From positions 1-28,044 of the forward strand of contig CAJQOE010000070.1 of assembly GCA_905479885.1 (NCBI GenBank): a DNA stretch of 28,044 nucleotides. The letters are read 5' to 3'. The position numbers were made by a program, and so were the translations under genes. The stretch's first letter is position 1, and each line of letters starts with the position of its first letter. Source of the DNA: an uncultured Rickettsiaceae bacterium. GTDB lineage: Bacteria; Pseudomonadota; Alphaproteobacteria; Rickettsiales; Rickettsiaceae. The notes under the pieces were generated by a model. That model was not told the DNA's origin. It was given only the letters and a program-made list of their open reading frames with translations, and did no database searches. This document shows positions 7,582-14,741 of the stretch, one piece after another.

Positions 7582-7633
7582 CTTGACATTGACTTACTGT
7601 AGTAGTATACTAGCACAGTAAGTCAATGTCAAG
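7582..7633. promoter_or_regulatory. 52-bp palindrome: probable operator of the TrpR/YerC operon
   Basis: The arms CTTGACATTGACTTACTGT (7582-7600) and its exact reverse complement (7615-7633) flank a centre whose inner ten bases, TAGTATACTA (7603-7612), are also self-complementary about the same axis. Thus 24 of 26 base pairs are symmetric. The centre GTAGTAGTATACTAGCAC (7599-7616) matches the E. coli TrpR operator consensus GTACTAGTTAACTAGTAC at 14 of 18 positions. There is no T-run, so it does not look like an intrinsic terminator. It sits between the hydrolase stop codon and the regulator start. Palindrome: seen directly. Operator role: inferred. Confidence 0.75.
7604..7632 (-). promoter_or_regulatory. 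Sigma-70-type promoter of the TrpR/YerC-trpX operon
   Basis: On the minus strand, TTGACA (7632-7627) is a perfect -35, the spacer is exactly 17 bp, and TATACT (7609-7604) is a five-of-six -10. Transcription would begin near 7597, about 26 nt before the start codon. The -10 lies in the middle of the palindrome, so a repressor bound there would block RNA polymerase. Confidence 0.75.
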
Positions 7634-7640
7634 CTAGCTA

Positions 7641-8645
7641 TCAAGTAACTTTAAACGAAAGCAAATAACGATTTATTAAATCATAAACAGAAAAATATTC
7701 CCCACTATCATTCTTTATATAAAAATGATGAAGACCTAATTCATGCGGATCTTCTTCGCTTTTTCCTATATAAGTAAGCTGATTATGCTCATACAGCCAT
7801 TTATGAGTTATCTTATAAGCATCAGGACATCTAAGCTGATCAGCTTCAAAATCCACCATAATATGATATTCTGCGCTTGGCAAAATGGTTTTATCACCCA
7901 GACGACGTAAATGGCAACGATACGGACCAGTTCTATAGAAATCTGAATCAGGAACAATTTCCCATCCAGCATAATTTAATACTACGTCAAAAAATCTTTC
8001 TAAAAATGTTACTTTATAACGATTTGCTATTACTGCACTAAGACTTTTAAATGAATTGCTATTAATTTGACGTAATGAAAAACCATTCATGACTCGATAA
8101 CGCTCAGACACCATCGCTTGAATCCCTGCTCCAAGTGAATTACCTTGCAAAATAATTTGCTCATGATGCACTCCGCGCTGTAACAAGAATTCCACAACAG
8201 CGATCCCATCATCGACTAGCGCTGCCAAACAACTTGTCTCGCCGCTGCTGCAATGCATTCCTTTGTGATTAAAGCTAAGAACTGAAGCTCCTGTTGCTTT
8301 AGCCTGCCTTGCCATGTCGCGAAAACGACTTTCATAATATTCCCCTTTACCATAAAACATAATAAAATATAAACCAGATCCAGCCTTATCCCGAGAGATA
8401 TTTTGATCAGGTGTTACCAAGACAGAATCCAGCTGGTTATCGCCAGATATTATATATTGACGGGTTAATTGTAGTGATAAAAACTCCTTATAGAAAAGCG
8501 CACCTTTCGTACGTTGAGTAAGCATAAAATCTGCAAATCTTGCATTATTATCAGCCCCTCTATACTCTTTACTTTTATACCAATCCTTAGAATTTGTTGG
8601 ATAAAAAACTTTAGCAAAAAATTTACATAAAAAAGCTTGAAGCAT
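7641..8645 (-). CDS. Alpha/beta hydrolase, SidB/CHLPS43-like
   Basis: 334-residue predicted serine hydrolase. The nucleophile elbow GNSLGAG places the catalytic serine at S170. It is preceded by the FYGKGEYYESR strand-loop (oxyanion region, about 97-107) and NHKGMHCSSGET (126-137), and a histidine-rich segment, DPHELGLHHF near 299-308, offers the catalytic histidine. The layout recalls the DUF818 group, including Chlamydia CHLPS43 and the Legionella effector SidB, but this is from memory and modestly supported. No clear signal peptide is seen, though the first 16 residues are hydrophobic and basic. It starts one nucleotide after the exported HAD gene, so it belongs to a three-gene operon. Substrate unknown. 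Confidence 0.75.
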   Translation of the reverse strand: MLQAFLCKFFAKVFYPTNSKDWYKSKEYRGADNNARFADFMLTQRTKGALFYKEFLSLQLTRQYIISGDNQLDSVLVTPDQNISRDKAGSGLYFIMFYGKGEYYESRFRDMARQAKATGASVLSFNHKGMHCSSGETSCLAALVDDGIAVVEFLLQRGVHHEQIILQGNSLGAGIQAMVSERYRVMNGFSLRQINSNSFKSLSAVIANRYKVTFLERFFDVVLNYAGWEIVPDSDFYRTGPYRCHLRRLGDKTILPSAEYHIMVDFEADQLRCPDAYKITHKWLYEHNQLTYIGKSEEDPHELGLHHFYIKNDSGEYFSVYDLINRYLLSFKVT

Positions 8646-8646
8646 C

Positions 8647-9486
8647 TTATTGCACTGGTATTTCAGCTTTTTCTTGCATATCTAATTGTGCCTTGGCTAC
8701 ATCATCTTCTAGCCATACACCACTCTCAATTAATGCTTGCTGCTGAAATTTTACTATTTTCTTCTCTGGTCTACCCGGAATTTCTTTAACTCCGAGATAA
8801 ATAACATTATAATACTCCATATCGAACACCCTTAAATGCTCTTCAACCCTTTCTAATTCATGTTTAATATTTGTAATAAATACCAACTTTTTAGGAACTT
8901 CGGTTATTCTTAAAAATTCCATTATGGTTTGTGACTTACTATGTTGGCCAGTAAATATTATTCCCTTATAAAAAAATGAAAACCATGGCGCAGTTTTTTC
9001 TATCTCTAACGACTCTTTATCATTAATTTTATTTGTAAAAATAATCTTTAAACCAGTTGACTCCAAATAACGCCGCTCTTCTATATTGACTAACTGTAAT
9101 GGCATTGTACATATACCATATACTGCTGCTCCCTTGCTTCTAAGTTTTTGGATATATTCTGGCCAAGCATCTTCTACTAATTTTATCTGACGTTGTTGGT
9201 ACCATTTAGCTACCGTCATGTTGTAATGTGCAACACGTTGACCAAGCGTAACCATATTATCTATAAACAAACGATATGGATTAGAATTATGCGAAAACAT
9301 AAGGGATTTTGGGGTCGTTAATGTATCATCTAAATCGATAAAAACAACCGTCTCTTGATCTACCCATTCACTTATCTCCTTCATGATTGGAGAATTCACT
9401 GTATAAGTCGTTACAAGTTTTGCTTGTGATACACTCGAAAAACTTATAATAATTACACATAAAATAAATTGCACTTTATTGCTCAT
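8647..9486 (-). CDS. Exported HAD-fold protein (DUF2608-like), catalytic aspartates present
   Basis: 279 residues from the ATG at 9486, chosen because AGGA precedes it and because it opens a clear signal peptide (SNKVQFILCVIIISFSSVSQA, cleavage after about residue 22). A longer reading from 9531 would put 15 odd residues before that signal. The HAD motif I is FIDLDDTLTTP, with nucleophile D51 and acid/base D53, and a motif II-like ICT appears near the middle. The later acidic motif expected near LVFITN has TN where DD is usual, so catalysis may be altered. It resembles the DUF2608 proteins known from Legionella and relatives. It overlaps the upstream paralogue by 11 bp and abuts the hydrolase gene. 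Location is periplasmic or secreted; substrate unknown. Confidence 0.75.
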   Translation of the reverse strand: MSNKVQFILCVIIISFSSVSQAKLVTTYTVNSPIMKEISEWVDQETVVFIDLDDTLTTPKSLMFSHNSNPYRLFIDNMVTLGQRVAHYNMTVAKWYQQRQIKLVEDAWPEYIQKLRSKGAAVYGICTMPLQLVNIEERRYLESTGLKIIFTNKINDKESLEIEKTAPWFSFFYKGIIFTGQHSKSQTIMEFLRITEVPKKLVFITNIKHELERVEEHLRVFDMEYYNVIYLGVKEIPGRPEKKIVKFQQQALIESGVWLEDDVAKAQLDMQEKAEIPVQ

Positions 9487-10351
9487 ATGGATCCTGTTTA
9501 TTCTTATTGGTCTCTGTGCGTGATACTGCATTTAGCTTGTCAATAACACCGCTCCAAAATTTTAAAAACTCTTGAGGTGAAATTTGATCAGATTGATCGT
9601 ACTCTGGCGCATAAATAAAACCTATCACTTGCACATCATTCCTGATAGATTTAAATTGCTGCTCAATAGACTTAATATATTGTTCATCTTTATCTACAAT
9701 ATATACAACATCTGGCACCCATTTTAAATTTAAAGCGAGCAAAGAAGCTATAATTCCTTGGCGTGAATTTTGTCGCGGAGCAGAGTTGCAAGATAATAAT
9801 CCACGGTAAAAAGTTGGATAAGTGCCATTGACCTTTTCAGCTTCTTTATTAAATATAATCTGTTTTGATCCTATTGGACTTTTTGAAAGATCAATTCCTT
9901 TTTTGAATAAATATGCCCAAGTCCATACTTCTAAATAAGGTATACTATTAAAACTACCAGATAAATTACTAGTTACTACCATAAATGGAGCATTATATTG
10001 CTGAAGGTTTTTAAAAAAATCTATAACTTTTGGATCTGATAATTGCTGCTTATACTCCGTTAATATTAATTCGGAAATATAGCGCTGTTTTGACAACTTA
10101 GCCTTCTGAACCACTTTCGCAGCAATAGCTTGAAATTTTTTATCCTTCGCATCAAATGCAGGGTCAGTTGTTTTTAAAACAAAACCTTCAAGTGGTAAAA
10201 TAGTAAGAGTTTTTTGAGCATTGCGTTTCTCTAACAATCCCAGCAAAGTGTTATTTATCTCTTCTATAGTATTTGCAGTATAAATATCTGCACTTGCTGA
10301 TAGATTCAATACAATAGATGCAAGAACAACCAAACGCTTTATAATACTCAT
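9476..10351 (-). CDS. Exported HAD-fold paralogue (DUF2608-like), motif I degenerate
   Basis: 291 residues with a signal peptide (IIKRLVVLASIVLNLSASA, cleavage about residue 21). Its overall plan parallels the downstream gene: a lead strand at 49-58, FMVVTSNLSGSF as the motif II-like strand, TFYRGLLSCN, then VVYIVDKDEQYIKSIE as a motif IV-like strand, and GFIYAPEYD near the end. The lead strand reads TILPLEGFVL where the partner has FIDLDDTL, so both catalytic aspartates are gone (P53 and E55). It is therefore probably not a phosphatase but a binding or regulatory paralogue. First gene of the operon, about 90 bp beyond the rpoC terminator. Common descent of the pair is an inference from layout. 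Confidence 0.7.
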   Translation of the reverse strand: MSIIKRLVVLASIVLNLSASADIYTANTIEEINNTLLGLLEKRNAQKTLTILPLEGFVLKTTDPAFDAKDKKFQAIAAKVVQKAKLSKQRYISELILTEYKQQLSDPKVIDFFKNLQQYNAPFMVVTSNLSGSFNSIPYLEVWTWAYLFKKGIDLSKSPIGSKQIIFNKEAEKVNGTYPTFYRGLLSCNSAPRQNSRQGIIASLLALNLKWVPDVVYIVDKDEQYIKSIEQQFKSIRNDVQVIGFIYAPEYDQSDQISPQEFLKFWSGVIDKLNAVSRTETNKNKQDPYEQ

Positions 10352-10434
10352 TACCTAACTATCAATCAGTTTAACCTGATAGCAGGATAACATATAGTGC
10401 TGTTCTGAGGATAGAAAAACCGTAATTTAAAGAT

Positions 10435-10482
10435 AAAAAAAAGCCGCTATTGTTAAATTTGAATAATCTACAATAGCGGCTT
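10435..10482 (-). terminator. Rho-independent terminator of rpoC
   Basis: A 13-bp perfect stem (10470-10482 with 10441-10453), GC-rich at its base, is followed in the minus-strand reading by a run of eight T (10442-10435). It lies 18 bp beyond the rpoC stop codon. This is a textbook intrinsic terminator closing the long ribosomal/RNA polymerase operon. Confidence 0.93.
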
Positions 10483-10500
10483 CTAAATGTAATAAGTTTT

Positions 10501-13500
10501 TTAATTATTATCGGCTAGTTTATCACGTGCAGCAGCTTGTTTTTTAGCCATTGCCATATAAAAACCTGTACCAGCTGGTATCAACCTACCAACTATTACA
10601 TTTTCTTTTAAGCCCTGTAATCTATCAATCTTACCAGATACCGCAGCTTCCGTTAGAACCTTCGTCGTTTCCTGGAAAGAAGCAGCAGAGATGAATGAAT
10701 TAGTCTGCAACGATGCTTTTGTAATACCTTGTAGTACTAAATCATACCTTGCAGGTTCACCGCCACCTTTGACCGCTTTGTCATTGATCTCAGTTAATGC
10801 CTTAACATCCACCATTTCACCTGGTAATAATGTAGTATCACCAGAATCTGTGATTTCAACTTTTTGCAGCATCTGACGGATCACAACTTCAATATGCTTA
10901 TCATCGATTTTTACACCTTGTAATCTATAAACCGCCTGAATTTCTGATACCATATAACTAGCAAGTGCTTCAACACCCATTACTTTTAAGATATCTTGAA
11001 GTACTGGATTACCATCAATAATCATATCACCACGCTTAACAAAGTCACCTTCATTAATCACAACATGCTTACCTTTTGGCAACATATATTCAATTGGTTC
11101 AGCCCCATCAGTTGGATGTAACAGAACTCTCCTTTTAGATTTATAATCTTTACCAAATTCAATACGGCCGTCAACTTCAGCAATAACCGCATGATCTTTC
11201 GGACGCCTTGCTTCTACAAGCTCAGCTACTCTTGGAAGACCACCAGTAATATCCCTAGTCTTAGTCGACTCACGCGGAATACGTGCTAAAATATCACCTG
11301 CTGCCACTTCCACACCATCCTCGACACTCAAAACCGCGCCAACTGGTAAGTAATGCTTTGCTTCTAAACCAGTAGATAATTCAACCGTTTTACCCTTAGC
11401 ATCGAGCAACTGGATACGTGGACGTAAATCTGCGCCTTTTGAATATTGCTTAGATTCAATGATTACTTTACTAGAAATACCAGTTGTATCATCCATAATA
11501 CTTCTAATGGATAGACCTTCTAGCATGTCAGTAAACACTACTTTACCTGACTTTTCAGTTATAATTGGTAGAGTATGTGGATCCCACTCAGCTATTTTTT
11601 GGCCTTTTTCAACTTTATAACCATCATCAACCATTAACCTTGCGCCATAAGGAACCTTGTATCTGGCACGCTCGCTGCCTTTATCATCAACAAGCAATAC
11701 TTCACAAGAGCGGCTCATGACAACTTGAACACCCGCCGAATTAATAACTAAATTACGACCTAGTATTTTTACTTTTGCAGCATAGGAAGCTTCAACCGAA
11801 GAAACTTCTGTTCCTTTTGTTGCAGCTCCACCAATGTGGAACGTTCTCATCGTTAACTGCGTACCAGGCTCACCAATAGATTGTGCAGCAATAACACCCA
11901 CTGCCTCACCTTTTGATACTAATTTACCAGCAGATAGATCACGACCATAACAAAGCGCACAAAGGCCAAGTTTAGTTTCACAAGTTAGTACAGAACGAAT
12001 TTTAATCAGGTCTAGACCAGAAGATTCTATCTTGTCTAATCTTTCCTCATCAATTAACGTAGCAGCAGGAGCCAACATCTCACCAGTTAACGGGTGATAT
12101 GTGTCAATTGCAACTGTTCTACCAAGAATCTGGTCAGCAAGTGATACAACTACTTCACCACCATCAATAATAGTTTTTGCCTCAATACCATTTGTAGTAC
12201 CACAATCATCAGTAGTGATAATACAATCTTGAGCAACGTCAACTAATCTTCTTGTCAAATAACCAGAGTTCGCAGTCTTAAGGGCTGTATCAGCCAAACC
12301 TTTACGCGCACCGTGAGTAGAGTTGAAATATTCACGAACAGTCAAACCTTCTTTAAAGTTCGATTTAATCGGCGTTTCGATAATTTCACCAGATGGCTTG
12401 GTCATCAAACCACGCATACCAGCAAGCTGTTTAATTTGCGCTGCAGAACCCCTTGCACCAGAAACCGCCATCATGTGGATTGAATTCAACTTTTCCTGAT
12501 TTGTTGTTGATTTATCATCGCTCTTAACTGCAATTTCATCCATCATTTTTGATGCTACTTTATCGGTACACGCTGTCCACGCATCGACTACCTTATTAAA
12601 TTTCTCACCATAAGTGATTAAACCTTCAAGATATTGTTGTTCGAACTCATTCACAAGACCAGTAGTTTCGGCAATAATTTCTGCTTTATTAGAAGGTATA
12701 ACCATGTCATCCATACCAAATGAGATACCAGAACTACATGCATACTTGAAGCCAAGTTCCATCAACTTATCTGCAAAAATCACCGTCGCTTTTTGCCCAC
12801 AATAACGATATATAACGTCGATAGCATTGGAAATGTTTTTCTTATTCATTTCCATATTTAGCAACCTGAAGTCCACACTATTACTTTTTGGTAACAAACG
12901 ACCCATTATAACCCTTCCAGGTGTTGTATCAATTAATGTCTCTACAAACTCACCATCAGCATTAAGCATTTCCATGCGGTATTGAATTTTAGTATGAATC
13001 GTTATTACTTTTTCAAATAAAGCAAATTCGATTTCATTAAAATCAGCAAAAACCATGCCTTCGCCAGGCTCATTTTCTAACATTAAGGTCAAATAATACA
13101 AACCAAGAACAATATCCTTATCAGCAGAAATGATCGGCTTACCGTTCGCTGGGCTAAGTATATTATTAGTGGACATCATAAGCACTCTAGCTTCGAGCTG
13201 CGCTTCAATTGACAATGGTACGTGCACAGACATAGTGTCACCATCAAAGTCCGCATTAAATGCCGCACAAACAAGTGGATGCAATTGAATAGCTTTACCT
13301 TCAATTAGCAATGGCTCAAATGCCTGAATACCAAGACGGTGCAATGTTGGTGCTCTGTTTAATAGCACTGGGTGTTCTCTAATAACTTCTTCTAGAATAT
13401 CCCAAACTTCAACTTTCTCAGCTTCAACAATTTTCTTCGCCGCCTTAATTGTAGTAGCTATACCATACATTTCAAGCTTTGAATAAATAAATGGCTTAAA

Positions 13501-14628
13501 CAATTCTAATGCCATTTTCTTCGGCAAACCACATTGATGCAATTTCATCTCTGGGCCCACAACAATCACTGAACGACCTGAGTAATCCACCCTTTTACCC
13601 AAAAGGTTTTGACGGAAACGACCTTGTTTACCTTTTAGCATATCGCTCAAAGATTTAAATGGTCTTTTGTTTGCGTTCTTAACTATCTTACCACGACGTC
13701 CATTATCAAATAGCGCATCTACAGACTCTTGTAACATACGCTTTTCGTTACGTATGATAATATCTGGTGCTTTTAATTCAAGAAGTCTTCTTAGACGATT
13801 ATTTCTATTAATAACCCTTCTATATAATTCATTCAAATCTGATGTAGCGAATCTACCACCATCAAGCATAACTAGCGGTCTTATCTCTGGTGGAATCACT
13901 GGTAATACAGTCATCACCATCCATTCTGGTTTGTTTCCAGAACCGATAAAATCTTCAACTAGCTTTAATCTTTTTATTATTTTTTTCTTTTTTGTTTCAG
14001 ATGAAGTCTCAAGCAAATCAGCTTTTAGTTGCACACTTAATTCTTCCAAATCTAGCTCAGCAAGTAAGCGCTGCACTACTTCAGCGCCAATCATTGCAAC
14101 AAAACTATCTTCACCATACTCATCTTGTGCTTTAATATATGCATCTTCTGAAAGTAAATCACCTTTCTGCAAAGCAGACATACCAGGCTCTATTACTACA
14201 TAATTTTCGAAGTACAAAATCTTCTCTAAATCTTTCATAGTAATATCAAGAAGAGTACTTATTCTTGATGGTAACGATTTTAAGAACCAAATATGCGCAA
14301 CCGGAGCAGCTAACTCAACGTGCCCCATACGCTCACGACGCACGCGAGAGGTGGTTACTTCCACACCACATTTTTCACATGTAGTACCTCTGTACTTCAT
14401 GCGCTTATATTTACCACACAAACACTCGAAATCCTTCACTGGGCCAAAAATCCTTGCACAGAAAAGCCCTTCTTTTTCTGGCTTAAATGTACGATAATTG
14501 ATTGTTTCAGGCTTTGTAACTTCACCGAAAGACCAAGAACGTATTTGTTCAGGGCTAGCGATATTAATTTTAATTTGATCAAATTGTTGAGTACTGCTCA
14601 ATTGGCTGTAAAAATTGATCTGTGACAT
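10501..14628 (-). CDS. rpoC: DNA-directed RNA polymerase beta' subunit
   Basis: 1375 residues, close to the usual 1380-1400. The N-terminal zinc ribbon uses C69, C71, C84 and C87. The clamp and lid region includes NLLGKRVDYSGRSVIVVGPE (341-360). The active site is AFNADFDGD with D460, D462 and D464 chelating magnesium. The bridge helix and trigger loop lie in the stretch from GARGSAAQIKQLAGMRG to HGARKGLADTALKTANSGYL. The second zinc site is formed around TDDCGTTNG and CETKLGLCALCYG. Unusually, the residues after NADFDGD are TMSV where QMAV is almost universal. The ATG has GAGGAAG upstream. A terminator-like hairpin separates it from rpoB, so its expression may be partly independent. Confidence 0.99.
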   Translation of the reverse strand: MSQINFYSQLSSTQQFDQIKINIASPEQIRSWSFGEVTKPETINYRTFKPEKEGLFCARIFGPVKDFECLCGKYKRMKYRGTTCEKCGVEVTTSRVRRERMGHVELAAPVAHIWFLKSLPSRISTLLDITMKDLEKILYFENYVVIEPGMSALQKGDLLSEDAYIKAQDEYGEDSFVAMIGAEVVQRLLAELDLEELSVQLKADLLETSSETKKKKIIKRLKLVEDFIGSGNKPEWMVMTVLPVIPPEIRPLVMLDGGRFATSDLNELYRRVINRNNRLRRLLELKAPDIIIRNEKRMLQESVDALFDNGRRGKIVKNANKRPFKSLSDMLKGKQGRFRQNLLGKRVDYSGRSVIVVGPEMKLHQCGLPKKMALELFKPFIYSKLEMYGIATTIKAAKKIVEAEKVEVWDILEEVIREHPVLLNRAPTLHRLGIQAFEPLLIEGKAIQLHPLVCAAFNADFDGDTMSVHVPLSIEAQLEARVLMMSTNNILSPANGKPIISADKDIVLGLYYLTLMLENEPGEGMVFADFNEIEFALFEKVITIHTKIQYRMEMLNADGEFVETLIDTTPGRVIMGRLLPKSNSVDFRLLNMEMNKKNISNAIDVIYRYCGQKATVIFADKLMELGFKYACSSGISFGMDDMVIPSNKAEIIAETTGLVNEFEQQYLEGLITYGEKFNKVVDAWTACTDKVASKMMDEIAVKSDDKSTTNQEKLNSIHMMAVSGARGSAAQIKQLAGMRGLMTKPSGEIIETPIKSNFKEGLTVREYFNSTHGARKGLADTALKTANSGYLTRRLVDVAQDCIITTDDCGTTNGIEAKTIIDGGEVVVSLADQILGRTVAIDTYHPLTGEMLAPAATLIDEERLDKIESSGLDLIKIRSVLTCETKLGLCALCYGRDLSAGKLVSKGEAVGVIAAQSIGEPGTQLTMRTFHIGGAATKGTEVSSVEASYAAKVKILGRNLVINSAGVQVVMSRSCEVLLVDDKGSERARYKVPYGARLMVDDGYKVEKGQKIAEWDPHTLPIITEKSGKVVFTDMLEGLSIRSIMDDTTGISSKVIIESKQYSKGADLRPRIQLLDAKGKTVELSTGLEAKHYLPVGAVLSVEDGVEVAAGDILARIPRESTKTRDITGGLPRVAELVEARRPKDHAVIAEVDGRIEFGKDYKSKRRVLLHPTDGAEPIEYMLPKGKHVVINEGDFVKRGDMIIDGNPVLQDILKVMGVEALASYMVSEIQAVYRLQGVKIDDKHIEVVIRQMLQKVEITDSGDTTLLPGEMVDVKALTEINDKAVKGGGEPARYDLVLQGITKASLQTNSFISAASFQETTKVLTEAAVSGKIDRLQGLKENVIVGRLIPAGTGFYMAMAKKQAAARDKLADNN

Positions 14629-14708
14629 ATGGATTCTTCCTCAAACTATAGTCTAAATAGACACATTCGTGCCTTATTATTTAAAAATTTCCTAGGCAAT
14701 GAAATAAC

Positions 14709-14737
14709 AAAAAAGGCCCGGCCGAAGCCGGACTTTT
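14709..14737 (-). terminator. Terminator-like UUCG hairpin between rpoB and rpoC
   Basis: Minus-strand GTCCGGC-TTCG-GCCGGGC (14733-14716; six Watson-Crick pairs and one G-U, with a C-G-closed UUCG tetraloop) is followed by C and six T (14714-14709). It begins 8 nt beyond the rpoB stop codon. It has all the parts of an intrinsic terminator, although a short stem may allow partial read-through into rpoC. Confidence 0.75.
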
Positions 14738-14741
14738 AATT

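Noticed and set aside
10359..10382. Imperfect inverted repeat CTATCA...TGATAG just upstream of the first HAD gene
   Set aside because: Six-base arms only and no promoter aligned with it; noted but not supported as an operator.
13667..14203. 178-codon plus-strand open frame opposite rpoC
   Set aside because: Antisense shadow of a highly conserved coding region; its composition simply mirrors RpoC codons and it has no recognisable motif.
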